From the NCBI GenBank assembly GCA_014859095.1, contig JACUUV010000020.1:1-49095 (forward strand): a DNA stretch of 49,095 nucleotides. The letters run 5' to 3'. Source of the DNA: Clostridia bacterium (GTDB taxonomy: Bacteria > Bacillota > Clostridia > Peptostreptococcales > Acidaminobacteraceae). Of the stretch, positions 14,848-23,137 are shown one piece after another; within the stretch, counting starts at the first letter, position 1; each line of letters opens with the position of its first letter. The notes under the pieces are model-generated. The model did no database searches and was not told the DNA's origin. It saw only the letters and a list, made by a program, of their open reading frames with translations. A program made the position numbers and the translations under genes.

Positions 14848-15837
14848 ATGTCTAATGTATTTAATAAAAACTGGACGAGTGATTATATTTTTCATGAAGA
14901 CATTAACTGTGTGCCGGACCATAAAAGGAATGCCAATCTGAGCAAACCTCAGATTATTGATAAATATGATGAAGGTGTTATATCTGTAAGTGACCTTTAT
15001 ATTGTCTATGTGATTCATGTAATGACATTTGCTAATCAATATCAGATATGGGAATACATTAAGTGGTGGGGGAAACACAATAACGAGATCCCACTAATAT
15101 CCAGTGACAACATGGAAAACTTCGGTAATCGTTTAGAGGCGCTTTGTAAAAACTCTTTTATCAGAAGATATAAGTTTAAGAACATCGAAGGGAAGCATAG
15201 AGACTATTTCTATGTTACTGCAAATGGTTATAACTTTTTAAAGAGGAAGCTATACTTCAAAGGCAGCTATGATGAGTTTTTAGGTGCGGCACCGCTCCAG
15301 GAAGTACTCAAGTACCTATCAAACAATGAAATCCTTATTCAGATCCTGAAGAAAACTAATGTTGAACATGGCTACCATTTGGAGTCAAAACCCGTATTTT
15401 CATCACATGTGCAGTTCTTTGATAAACTGGTCAGAGAGAACATTACAACGTATGGTTTTTTCATCATCAGAAAAGAAGATTCAAAACACAAGATCTTACT
15501 GGAACCATTTAGACCGACTTTTGATAAAAACCACTATTCAAAAAGTCATATGGATGCGGTTCAAGAAGGTAGATTTGCATTTATTAAGCGTTATGTTGCC
15601 GATTATATCAAGGTAAACAATGATCCTAGTGGACTTAGTATTATATATGTTGCTGAAAATATGGAAGCCGCAAAACAACTCGCCACAACTATTGCAACTT
15701 TTGATAATTACATGAGGAACATGATTTACATTTCAGTTGACAAAACTATTGAAACCGCAGGGCTAATAGATACGTTTTTGCAGCTTAGAGAGAAGAATGG
15801 AAAACCGATATTATCAGCTGCCACTTTAGAGGTGTAG
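14848..15837 (+). CDS. Winged-helix protein, second replication-relaxation-like
   Basis: 329 aa; TAGGTGA precedes the ATG. The N-terminal 60 residues are unique. Then a winged helix follows at about 50-125 (ISVSDLYIVYVIHVMTFANQ ... NFGNRLEALCKNSFIRRYKF) and FYVTANGYNFLKRKL. The C-terminal domain alternates strands and helices (YGFFIIRKED ... GLSIIYVAENMEAAKQL ... NMIYISVD), like the last part of the 6313 protein. The two look like distant paralogues, each ending an operon. Function unproven; DNA processing or regulation is likely. Confidence 0.55.
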   Translation: MSNVFNKNWTSDYIFHEDINCVPDHKRNANLSKPQIIDKYDEGVISVSDLYIVYVIHVMTFANQYQIWEYIKWWGKHNNEIPLISSDNMENFGNRLEALCKNSFIRRYKFKNIEGKHRDYFYVTANGYNFLKRKLYFKGSYDEFLGAAPLQEVLKYLSNNEILIQILKKTNVEHGYHLESKPVFSSHVQFFDKLVRENITTYGFFIIRKEDSKHKILLEPFRPTFDKNHYSKSHMDAVQEGRFAFIKRYVADYIKVNNDPSGLSIIYVAENMEAAKQLATTIATFDNYMRNMIYISVDKTIETAGLIDTFLQLREKNGKPILSAATLEV

Positions 15838-15842
15838 GAAAG

Positions 15843-15870
15843 GCGTGTGCTTAACAGCATACGCTTTTTT
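15843..15870 (+). terminator. Terminator
   Basis: GCGTGTGC (15843-15850), loop TTAACA, GCATACGC (15857-15864), six T. Closes the 12823-15837 operon. Confidence 0.88.
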
Positions 15871-15985
15871 ATTTAAGAGATCTTTTAAAAAAAATATTTT
15901 GCATTTAATGCATTAGATATATTATGAAGGAAGGATGATGATAATGATTACTTGAGCATAAATGTATAAACACACTATATATTGT

Positions 15986-16011
15986 ATGTTGTTTAGCAAG
16001 ATAAACAACAT
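15986..16011. promoter_or_regulatory. 10-bp perfect inverted repeat (operator-like)
   Basis: ATGTTGTTTA (15986-15995), spacer GCAAGA, TAAACAACAT (16002-16011). It abuts the -35 of the next promoter and has no T-tract, which fits a repressor or activator site. 15871-15985 holds nothing else I can support. Confidence 0.6.
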
Positions 16012-16012
16012 A

Positions 16013-16041
16013 TTGACGATAATACTCATTTGATGTAATCT
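16013..16041 (+). promoter_or_regulatory. Promoter next to the inverted repeat
   Basis: TTGACG (16013-16018), 17-nt spacer, TAATCT (16036-16041). Transcribes the 16142 gene. Confidence 0.5.
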
Positions 16042-16141
16042 AATAATAGGGAAGTCTAATGTCTATGTATTGAAGTTTAAGTAAAAAGTTTTTACAGTTA
16101 TCAACAGTTGATTTGAAGATCACTATTGAAAGGAGTTTCTC

Positions 16142-16387
16142 ATGAACAATGCGAAAAAAACAAGTAAAGATGTAAGTGCTTTAGCATCAAAAGTCTTAAA
16201 AGATAAGGCTTCATCGAAAATTCAAAAAAATTTAGCTGGATCAGCATTGTCTCAATCAAATTCGAAAAACCAAACGGGAAGCAAAATGGAAGACATTGCT
16301 TCTAAGGTTCTTCAAAGTGATAAGTACAACGATACTACAAAGACATTAGCTGGCAGTGTTCTGAGTCAGTCAAATAAGAAACGGTGA
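16142..16387 (+). CDS. Small two-repeat protein of a widespread unknown family
   Basis: 81 aa; AAAGGAG precedes the ATG. Two tandem repeats of about 30 residues are visible (ALASKVLKDKASSKIQKNLA, then DIASKVLQSDKYNDTTKTLA), each ending in AGS-(A/V)-LSQSN. Short proteins with the pattern SKVL..(4-8)..K.LAGS.LSQ occur across many bacteria, often on mobile DNA, with no known function. Basic and helical. Monocistronic with its own promoter, an inverted-repeat operator upstream and a terminator downstream. Confidence 0.65.
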   Translation: MNNAKKTSKDVSALASKVLKDKASSKIQKNLAGSALSQSNSKNQTGSKMEDIASKVLQSDKYNDTTKTLAGSVLSQSNKKR

Positions 16388-16414
16388 TATAAGAATTGTA
16401 CGCTAAGCTATTTT

Positions 16415-16453
16415 GGAACAATTGAAGAAATTGAAAATTTGCAAAATTGTTCC
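16415..16453. repeat. 9-bp inverted repeat
   Basis: GGAACAATT (16415-16423) and AATTGTTCC (16445-16453), 21-nt spacer. Possible operator or weak hairpin downstream of the 81-aa gene. Confidence 0.4.
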
Positions 16454-16516
16454 ATGTAATTTATAAGAATAATGAATACTTTAATATGAATTAAACTACT
16501 GTGGTATTATAATTGA

Positions 16517-16552
16517 GGGTTGCATTGCAACCCTTTCAATTTAGTCTTTTTT
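16517..16552 (+). terminator. Terminator before the SEC-C gene
   Basis: GGGTTGC (16517-16523), loop ATT, GCAACCC (16527-16533), then T-rich sequence with six T at 16547-16552. A TATTATAAT just upstream could also make this a promoter-proximal attenuator. 16553-16653 is otherwise empty. Confidence 0.65.
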
Positions 16553-16668
16553 ACATTGAATAAACATGTGTTTTGAGCATAGTGAGCGTAGCATCAAAGG
16601 ATTTAAGCATCTTATAGAAATTTAGTGAAAACTAAAACTACTCAGTTAGTCTTATGGAGGTGGTAAAA

Positions 16669-17286
16669 ATGCCGATAGGTAGAAATGATCCTTGTATTTG
16701 TGGAAGTGGTAAGAAATTTAAGAAGTGCTGCCATAATTGGGAAACGGAATGGCGACAAGGTATAGAAAACAGTGATTGCGACCAAACAATTAAGAATATC
16801 CTTTTAGTGGTTTTTGATTTCATCCAAGAAAATCAATTTAGAGGTGGATGTCATATGATTTCAGCCATTCTCTTTATACTCATATCTGAACTAGGGTATG
16901 AGCCGATTATTAAGACTGGTGAAGTAGAGGCAAACAATATCATATTCGACCACTCATGGTTAGAAATTGATAACAAAGTAATTGATCTTACATTAATGAG
17001 TACATTAGTTGAAGATATGAGGTTGCCGCCGATTGTAATGAACAAATCAGTAGCGTCTGGTTTAGAAACAACTTATCAGTACGGTAAATCAACAAATCTT
17101 GATGAAGATACCCAACTTGCTTTATCGCTGTCAATCGGTAAATATATACAAGATGGAAAAGCTTGCAATTCTTATGTATTTTTGGAGTCTATAGCAAGAA
17201 AAGTTGGAATACAGATTGATAACACTGATTTTTTCCTTGAGAAATATATGAAGTCATTTAGAAGATGCGCAGTTGCGACACATTGA
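16669..17286 (+). CDS. SEC-C protein with transglutaminase-like fold
   Basis: 205 aa from ATG 16669, which follows GGAGGTGG; an in-frame ATG 15 nt earlier lies upstream of that site. The SEC-C zinc motif CICGSGKKFKKCC (C9, C11, C20, C21) stands at the N-terminus rather than the C-terminus. Then a Cys-His-Asp arrangement typical of transglutaminase-like hydrolases appears: GGCHMISAILF (C61), DHSWLEI (H95), VIDLT (D106). The last 90 residues are unassigned. It is followed 8 bp later by a PLD/EVE-like gene, and both probably form one transcript. A protease-plus-nuclease defence pair is possible; the enzymatic call is from residue pattern only. Confidence 0.6.
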   Translation: MPIGRNDPCICGSGKKFKKCCHNWETEWRQGIENSDCDQTIKNILLVVFDFIQENQFRGGCHMISAILFILISELGYEPIIKTGEVEANNIIFDHSWLEIDNKVIDLTLMSTLVEDMRLPPIVMNKSVASGLETTYQYGKSTNLDEDTQLALSLSIGKYIQDGKACNSYVFLESIARKVGIQIDNTDFFLEKYMKSFRRCAVATH

Positions 17287-17294
17287 GGTGAGAG

Positions 17295-18341
17295 ATGAAA
17301 ATTATCAACAATATTTCGAGCAATCATAATATAGCGATTCAAAATATACTTTATTCAGCTGATCAGTTAATTTTAATCAGTCCTTTCTTGACCGAGGACT
17401 TTGATGAGTTCATACATGATGTATCTATCATTGGAATAAAGAAAGTAACTTTGATAACTACTCTAAAAAATAATTCTCCTGAACTTTTTAGTAAGGCAAA
17501 TACAGTTTATTCTTTCTGTATTGCGTGTATGCTAAATAATATTCTCCATGAGATTAGAATAGACAATCTATTACATGGCAAGCTTTATATCGCCTTAAAA
17601 AATGATGTGCCAGTAGCAGGTATTATTACTTCTGCTAACTTCACTGTTCGAGGATTAACTGTAAATCATGAATGGGGTATCGAAATCTATGATCCAATCA
17701 TACTTCAAAATATCGTGAATGATATTTATAATGTAAGCAGTGACCCACTTTCCCAAAAGGAACTAGATGCAATAGTCAAAGAAATTGACGACTTTTTATT
17801 GGTTAATCCGCAAGTTAAGGAAATAAAACCTGTTCTTGATGTGACACAATACATAAAGAAAAAACTCGGCTTGAATATGTCTAGTAATAACTTTGACATA
17901 GGTGTTCGTTACTTCCTAAAACCAATTGGTTCTGCAGAAGAACCGTTTGATGAGAAGCGAGTATTTGATCCAGGGATAATTGAAATGCGCTTCTCAAGAC
18001 GTAGACCAAATTCAGTTAGAAAGGGAGATGTCTTAATTTGCTACGGTGTAGGCACTACAAAGCTTTTAGGATATTTCAAAGTTATCAGTGACCCATATTT
18101 TGATGATTCTAACAGTCAAAGATGGCCGTGGAAAGTTGAAACCCAAAACCTTAGTCCAACTTATGGTCTAACGTGGGTGACTAAGAGTAATACGCTTAAT
18201 CATGTAAAAAATATTTATGGAGATGACAAGATACTTACTTATGTAGGTGGTAAGTCATTTGGAGCATTGCAGTTCGGTGCGGATAAAGTGCAATTAAACG
18301 ATGACTTCGCTAAGTTCTTAATTGAGTTGATTGATAAGTAG
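17295..18341 (+). CDS. PLD-family nuclease fused to EVE/PUA-like domain
   Basis: 348 aa; TGAGGTGAGAG precedes the ATG. The N-terminal half has a single PLD-type HKD motif (LLHGKLYIALKN, H94 and K96, then ITSANFT with N115), as in NgoFVII-type restriction nucleases and helicase-linked PLD domains. Such enzymes act as dimers. The C-terminal domain (about 215-345) has VRKGDVLICYGVGTTKLLGYFKV-type strands (here split: VRKGDVLICYG, KLLGYFKVIS), then WPWKVE. This resembles EVE/PUA-like domains, which read modified bases. A modified-base sensor plus nuclease is the logic of type IV restriction. Context: accessory region, paired with the SEC-C protein. Confidence 0.65.
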   Translation: MKIINNISSNHNIAIQNILYSADQLILISPFLTEDFDEFIHDVSIIGIKKVTLITTLKNNSPELFSKANTVYSFCIACMLNNILHEIRIDNLLHGKLYIALKNDVPVAGIITSANFTVRGLTVNHEWGIEIYDPIILQNIVNDIYNVSSDPLSQKELDAIVKEIDDFLLVNPQVKEIKPVLDVTQYIKKKLGLNMSSNNFDIGVRYFLKPIGSAEEPFDEKRVFDPGIIEMRFSRRRPNSVRKGDVLICYGVGTTKLLGYFKVISDPYFDDSNSQRWPWKVETQNLSPTYGLTWVTKSNTLNHVKNIYGDDKILTYVGGKSFGALQFGADKVQLNDDFAKFLIELIDK

Positions 18342-18438
18342 TATCTGGTCAATTGCAACACAAAAGATAATTCCCAAAGTAAATTGTAGAGTAGAAAGGA
18401 GCGTATGATTTAACTGGATACTGATCATACAACATTAT

Positions 18439-19941
18439 ATGAATAATATTTATGTTTCAAATTACATGGTAACTCGTTTTTTAAAATTTGAAAGAAATGG
18501 TATTCCTTTAAGCATAACTGAGTTTATTATGGCATTTTCATTAAACAAATTTTATGATAGTGGTACACCTATTGCTAGAAGTGGCGTGGCAGACATAAAG
18601 ATTAGATTTGATAAAAAGTACGATTCGATTTATTGCAGAGAATATTGTGAACGTCTAAGTAATTATGATCGGTATTCTTTAGTTGACAGAGTGGCTTATT
18701 TTGAACTGATGAGAATATCACTCCCTACATATTCTGTTATTTTGAATGATGACACCGAAATTGATACAGAAGCTTTCTTTTCAATATATAATAATGGGTA
18801 TGTAGCGATTTCAATTGTCTATAAAAATATTGATTTCAAGAATTTTAACAAATTTGTTTTAACACCAGAAAAATGGGATAATGTTAAAGGTATGAAATTG
18901 GATAGACTACTTATTGATTTTTTGAAAATCAAAATTAAGATCACTGACGAGGATTATGTAGCTGCACTCATACCACAACAAGATTTTCTGAAATATTTTA
19001 GTGATACATTCCAAATCTATATAGAAATTATAATAGAAATCATTAACTCTCACAATTTAGAAACTTGTAATAACATCATTGAAAATAAAAGTAGTTTTAT
19101 GCACTTAAGAACATTTGAGATTAAATCTGAGCAAAACCTAACGGATGATGAAATAAATAGTTTGTCAGATATATTATCTGGAAAGGATGAAAATTCAGTA
19201 TTTAATGAGAACATTGAGACCCGTGCAATCAATTTGAGTCTTGATAAAAACGAAACTATTTTGCTCAATCGAGATTTATTGATTTTTATTAAAGCTAGCA
19301 AATACAATCTGGATAACAGAAGATTTGCTCAAGTATATTCATTGGTTGAATATTTTTTTAACGAAAGATGTAAACTTTATGAAGCCCTTGGCATAATTAA
19401 AAAAAATGATAGTTATAGCGACTTAAATATTAAACAAATTAATGAATATAAAAATCGTTATATTGACATTATGAAGATTGATATTAACTATGAACTACTA
19501 GAACCTTATGAAGTGAATCTAGCAAATCTGATAAGAGAAAAATTGGGTATAGATACCTTAAATCAAGAACTAAAATTATATTATGAAAAACAATTCAACA
19601 TTGCTCAATTTAACACACAAATTATGGAAAAAAATAAAGAAGAAGATGATAAAAGAAAAAAACATATTGAAAAAGAAGAAAAAGATAAGAAAGAGGAAGA
19701 ATATAAACGAAAAGAACGCATCGAAAATGAAGCTGCAAAGAAATTGAATAATTTTCTTACTATAATTACAATTCTGTTTGCAATTCCAACGGTAAATGAG
19801 GTTGTAGATATGTTATATAATCTCGATGGTATCAAACTTATTTATTTTCCAATAGGTTATGCTAAACCAATTAGCTGTCTGATTATTGGAGCAATAATAC
19901 TCACTTATTTTAATAAGTTAAACAAATCTTCAAGATTATAA
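18439..19941 (+). CDS. Large protein with C-terminal coiled coil and membrane anchor
   Basis: 500 aa. No good ribosome binding site precedes ATG 18439; a better site (AAAGGAG, about 18396) leads to a frame that stops after two codons, so the true start is uncertain. Residues 1-390 are soluble and unrecognised, rich in Ile, Asn, Lys and Asp. About 395-435 is a Lys/Glu coiled coil (EEDDKRKKHIEKEEKDKKEE). Two membrane segments end the protein (about 438-455 and 475-493). The codon use is more AT-rich than in the transfer genes, suggesting separate acquisition. Membrane-anchored sensors and effectors of defence systems look like this, but no family match is claimed. Confidence 0.6.
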   Translation: MNNIYVSNYMVTRFLKFERNGIPLSITEFIMAFSLNKFYDSGTPIARSGVADIKIRFDKKYDSIYCREYCERLSNYDRYSLVDRVAYFELMRISLPTYSVILNDDTEIDTEAFFSIYNNGYVAISIVYKNIDFKNFNKFVLTPEKWDNVKGMKLDRLLIDFLKIKIKITDEDYVAALIPQQDFLKYFSDTFQIYIEIIIEIINSHNLETCNNIIENKSSFMHLRTFEIKSEQNLTDDEINSLSDILSGKDENSVFNENIETRAINLSLDKNETILLNRDLLIFIKASKYNLDNRRFAQVYSLVEYFFNERCKLYEALGIIKKNDSYSDLNIKQINEYKNRYIDIMKIDINYELLEPYEVNLANLIREKLGIDTLNQELKLYYEKQFNIAQFNTQIMEKNKEEDDKRKKHIEKEEKDKKEEEYKRKERIENEAAKKLNNFLTIITILFAIPTVNEVVDMLYNLDGIKLIYFPIGYAKPISCLIIGAIILTYFNKLNKSSRL

Positions 19942-20017
19942 AACTTTTACAATACAATATAAGAGATTAAGAGATTACTATAGTTAATGAAGTACTGATA
20001 ATATAGGGGGATTATAC

Positions 20018-20314
20018 ATGCATATATTCGATAAAAAGCCATATACAAAGCCTGAGCTAATTTATGTGGATTCCACTAAAATGGCTGATCTGATACTTGA
20101 ACTCGATTACCCTCTATTGATGCATAATAACCTTGGTCGAGGGTATTTTTTACTTGCTCAAGAGAGAGCAGACTTTGATGGTGATGAACCCAATATAATC
20201 TATGAAGGTCGAACTTTCTATGGAAAAATTTTTATCATTAAAGCAGGGAAAGCCAAAATGTTAGAAATGACAATGGATGATCTAATAGAGATTGAAGAGC
20301 TGATCGAATTATAA
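20018..20314 (+). CDS. Hypothetical protein, 98 aa
   Basis: ATAGGGGGA precedes the ATG. Small acidic soluble protein with strands in the middle and a helical acidic C-terminus (MDDLIEIEELIEL). No family recognised. Monocistronic between the coiled-coil protein and a 460-bp gap. Confidence 0.55.
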   Translation: MHIFDKKPYTKPELIYVDSTKMADLILELDYPLLMHNNLGRGYFLLAQERADFDGDEPNIIYEGRTFYGKIFIIKAGKAKMLEMTMDDLIEIEELIEL

Positions 20315-20361
20315 TATTTAGGTTTGTGTTTATTATTTCAAATTGATTTATTTATAATTCG

Positions 20362-20386
20362 CAAATGATAATCATTTGTTTATAAT
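20362..20386 (+). promoter_or_regulatory. Fur-box-like palindrome with -10
   Basis: A perfect 8-1-8 palindrome CAAATGATAATCATTTG (20362-20378) whose inner 13 bases equal the centre of the classical Fur box. It is followed at once by TATAAT (20381-20386). The nearest gene downstream on + starts 390 bp away. Confidence 0.55.
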
Positions 20387-20389
20387 GGA

Positions 20390-20775
20390 AAAGCATATAA
20401 AATCCATAAATTGTTTCTTCATTTATTGAAATGTTTACATCAGTATTTTCCAACTGAAAAGTGGACCAAAAAACCAATTCAAAAACGGGCCATTATTTTC
20501 TTGAACCTAGCCATAAATTAGTGTTCTTATAACTGACTGAGCATCGCCAATTACATGGAGATCAAATTTCTCAACGAATATATTCTTGCTTCACTAGTTA
20601 GAACGACTATATTGTCGATCCTCTATGGAGGCTATTAACTCTTAATACTTTTGACCATTATAATATTGTTTCAGGAAGATTTTGTTATCAAGGTACTACT
20701 ATTATTTTAATATATGATATACTTAAATAAATAGAATGAAAATGGCTAACTTATTTATCAAATCACGGAGGATTT
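20390..20775. other. Gene-free stretch, possible decayed insertion or gene remnant
   Basis: No intact gene on either strand. Bases 20462-20505 (GTGGACCA, then CCAATTCAAAAACGGGCC) recall the terminal regions of IS21-type elements, but no transposase remains. The minus strand across 20510-20580 reads a short stretch ending FDLHVIGDAQSV..., similar in pattern to the C-terminal NAD(P)-binding motif of flavin oxidoreductases, bounded by stops. Both hints are weak. The SLH gene at 20776 has CACGGAGG just upstream; its promoter is not clear. Confidence 0.25.
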
Positions 20776-22179
20776 ATGAAGAAAATTATTTTTTTAATGT
20801 TATGTACTTTACTTTTTAGTCAGCTATCTTTTGCGAGTGATGCTACAGAATTTTCGGATTTAAAGGACGATTTTTGGGCAAAAGAATCAATTGATTTTCT
20901 TGTTGAGAAAAACGTAATTAGTGGATACCCAGATGGGAGCTTTAGACCAAATGAAAATATAACGATTAACGAGTTTGTTGTAATGATTATTAAAAGTATG
21001 GGATACCAAGTCGAAGCAACTGAGGGTGATGATTGGGTTACTCCTTATATAAAAAAAGCGAAAGCAATCGGACTTCTAAGAGAAGATCAATTTTTATATC
21101 ATGGACTTAAATTATCATCTGATATCATAAGGCAAGAAATGGTAAGAATTGCAATGGACTCCATTTCAATTACGGAAGGACTCCCTTATCCATCAGTTAA
21201 TAATCAATATATCAAATACGACGTATCTGATTCAGAACAAATACATCCAGATGTTTTTAGCCAAATTGTTGATGCTTATAAACTTGGTATCGTATCAGGT
21301 TATCCAGATGGGTCATTTAAACCAAGTAAAACAGTAACTCGAGCTGAAGCTGCAAGCGTATTGGTTGGAGTTATGAACTCGAGCGTCAGAACCCCATATG
21401 CTGGTAATCCTTACAAAGGCATACAAACTGATAGCGAAGAAGTTCCAATAAGGGTCTATGAAAATGATTCCGGAAAAAACGTAGGTTTTGACTTTATCTG
21501 GAAGCGTGAGTATACAAGTTTTTATACCCTCGAGAGGAATTACGATGATAAAGGGAATTTAACAAAAGTATATGGTAATGGTGCTCGACAGTATCCAATG
21601 CGCATTCAATATGTTAAAATGTTGCCACCGCTTCATAAAGGAAAACCATTGAATGAAGTTATTGAACTTGCCCGATATTTATTTAACAACCAAGACAATG
21701 GTGATAATTACCTAGAAACTTATGCCAGCCTTAATCGTAGTAGCGTTAGTGCATATGGTTTTCAATCAAAAGAATTTTTAGATCAAGTCTACACAGATGA
21801 AGGAAATCCAACCATACAGTCAATGCTTGTTATAGAAAGAATTGATTTTATTATGAGTTTTAACCCATACAATTCTTATGACGACCGGTATTTAAATGAA
21901 GGTATGTACCCATTTGAAATTACTATCTATAAAAAAACGCATCTTGCTGAAGAGCCGGAAACATATGGCGAATATTTTATATCAACATATGGTGAACATA
22001 TCAAAGCTTTCTTGGATATTCTTTTCGAAAAAGAGTCTGATATTGTGTGGAACCAATTTCTAAAAGGTATTGATTCCAATGTTGAAGATGCTGAATTTAA
22101 ATCAGCACTGAACAATAGAGACTATTCACTTAGGTACGACAATGGGTACCTTTCTCTTCGTGTTTCTCTTAAAAAATAG
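20776..22179 (+). CDS. Secreted SLH-domain protein, second
   Basis: 467 aa; signal peptide to about residue 21 (FAS). SLH repeats: about 25-72 (FSDLKDDFWAKESIDFLVE, ISGYPDGSFRPNENITINEF), a weaker one at about 78-130, and about 150-200 (GIVSGYPDGSFKPSKTVTRA). The C-terminal 260 residues are unrecognised and rich in Tyr and Asn. Compared with the 7609 protein, SLH repeats 1 and 3 are much closer to consensus. Cell-surface cargo. It stands alone, ending at a terminator. Confidence 0.87.
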   Translation: MKKIIFLMLCTLLFSQLSFASDATEFSDLKDDFWAKESIDFLVEKNVISGYPDGSFRPNENITINEFVVMIIKSMGYQVEATEGDDWVTPYIKKAKAIGLLREDQFLYHGLKLSSDIIRQEMVRIAMDSISITEGLPYPSVNNQYIKYDVSDSEQIHPDVFSQIVDAYKLGIVSGYPDGSFKPSKTVTRAEAASVLVGVMNSSVRTPYAGNPYKGIQTDSEEVPIRVYENDSGKNVGFDFIWKREYTSFYTLERNYDDKGNLTKVYGNGARQYPMRIQYVKMLPPLHKGKPLNEVIELARYLFNNQDNGDNYLETYASLNRSSVSAYGFQSKEFLDQVYTDEGNPTIQSMLVIERIDFIMSFNPYNSYDDRYLNEGMYPFEITIYKKTHLAEEPETYGEYFISTYGEHIKAFLDILFEKESDIVWNQFLKGIDSNVEDAEFKSALNNRDYSLRYDNGYLSLRVSLKK

Positions 22180-22247
22180 CCTAGACACATCAGACCAATT
22201 AGTGGAATGTAATAAGGTGTAATAAGCATTAATAGATAAGAAACCGG

Positions 22248-22275
22248 GCATCTACCTTTTAGGTAGGTGCTTTTT
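22248..22275 (+). terminator. Terminator after the second SLH gene
   Basis: GCATCTACC (22248-22256), loop TTTTA, GGTAGGTGC (22262-22270), five T. Confidence 0.85.
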
Positions 22276-22360
22276 AAATTTACATTTCAAACTAGACAGA
22301 GGCAGAATATATAAAACTAATAATTTGAAATCTGATGTTCCATGTTAATGTCTGCTAGAC

Positions 22361-22389
22361 TTGATATTTTTTTTTCTGTATGTTATTCT
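22361..22389 (+). promoter_or_regulatory. Promoter of leader operon 4
   Basis: TTGATA (22361-22366), 17-nt T-rich spacer ending ATGT, TATTCT (22384-22389); 45 nt before the first leader hairpin. Confidence 0.55.
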
Positions 22390-22428
22390 TACTTTAAGCA
22401 AAGTTATTTTTTTTAAAATTCAACAAGA

Positions 22429-22492
22429 CCAACATTTGATTGGCACTATATTTAGAGGCGATAAGTCTATCCATTAGGATAGGCTTTTTTTT
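22429..22492 (+). ncRNA. Conserved leader RNA, copy 4 (attenuator)
   Basis: Hairpin CCAA, loop CATTTGA, TTGG (22429-22443); linker CACTATATTTAGAGGC; terminator GTCTATCC (22465-22472), ATTA, GGATAGGC (22477-22484), eight T. The stem's fourth pair is A-T here against G-C and C-G in other copies, which is compensatory. Confidence 0.75.
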
Positions 22493-22520
22493 ATGCCTAA
22501 AAAAGGAAGGAGGTTGTTTT

Positions 22521-22637
22521 ATGTATAACAGAGGAGACATCATCAAAGTAGACAACAATGTGATATTTGTGTGTTTTGGCCAAGATGCTTCATCTTTGGA
22601 TCAAGATGATTATACTCTTGCAATGGTTGAAGAATAA
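22521..22637 (+). CDS. 38-aa small protein after leader 4
   Basis: Strong GGAAGGAGG (22505-22513) before ATG 22521. The frame opens earlier inside the leader RNA, which is not credible as coding. Acidic: MYNRGDIIKVDNNVIFVCFG, then SSLDQDDYT and ending MVEE. It could be a leader peptide like that at 1384 or a tiny functional protein; no second terminator follows before the SSB gene, unlike at 1460. Confidence 0.5.
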   Translation: MYNRGDIIKVDNNVIFVCFGQDASSLDQDDYTLAMVEE

Positions 22638-22681
22638 ACTTTATCAAAACTTTGCTTAAAAAAAAAGAGGAGAATATGTTT

Positions 22682-23098
22682 ATGAATAGTGTAGTTTTAA
22701 TCGGGCGACTTACGAGAGATCCGGAACTAAAATTTGTATCAAATAACGCAACGGCAGTAGCCAATTTCACTTTAGCGATTGATAAAGGATTGACTCGTGA
22801 GAAGAAACTGGAATTTGAAGCAGCTGGTAAGCCTACAGCAGACTTTGTTCGAATTGTTGTGTGGGGACCCCAAGCTGAAAACGCTTCAAAGTATTTGTCA
22901 AAAGGAAAGCTTGTTGCCATTTCAGGATCAATTCAAAGTGGAAGCTATGAAGATGAAGGTGGAGAGAAGAGATTTACCACTGAAGTGCTCGCTGGTCGTG
23001 TCGAATATCTTGAATGGGAAAACAAGAATCCCAAAGGCAATAGTCAAGATTCTCACAATTCTTTTGATTTTAGTGCCTTTGAAGAGGTAAGGGATTAG
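22682..23098 (+). CDS. ssb: Single-stranded DNA-binding protein
   Basis: 138 aa from ATG 22682; AGAGGAG lies 9 nt upstream, while an ATG six bases earlier is too close to it. OB-fold signatures: MNSVVLIGRLTRDPELKF, then ADFVRIVVWGPQAENASKYL, KGKLVAISGSIQSGSYED and VLAGRVEYLEW. The C-terminus is short and acidic (FDFSAFEEVRD) and lacks the usual DDDIPF tip, so interaction with host SSB partners may be altered. It would coat transferred single strands. In one transcript with the methyltransferase and helicase under leader 4. Confidence 0.93.
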   Translation: MNSVVLIGRLTRDPELKFVSNNATAVANFTLAIDKGLTREKKLEFEAAGKPTADFVRIVVWGPQAENASKYLSKGKLVAISGSIQSGSYEDEGGEKRFTTEVLAGRVEYLEWENKNPKGNSQDSHNSFDFSAFEEVRD

Positions 23099-23137
23099 AA
23101 CTCAGTTTTTACAACGCTATATAACAGGAGGAGTTTC

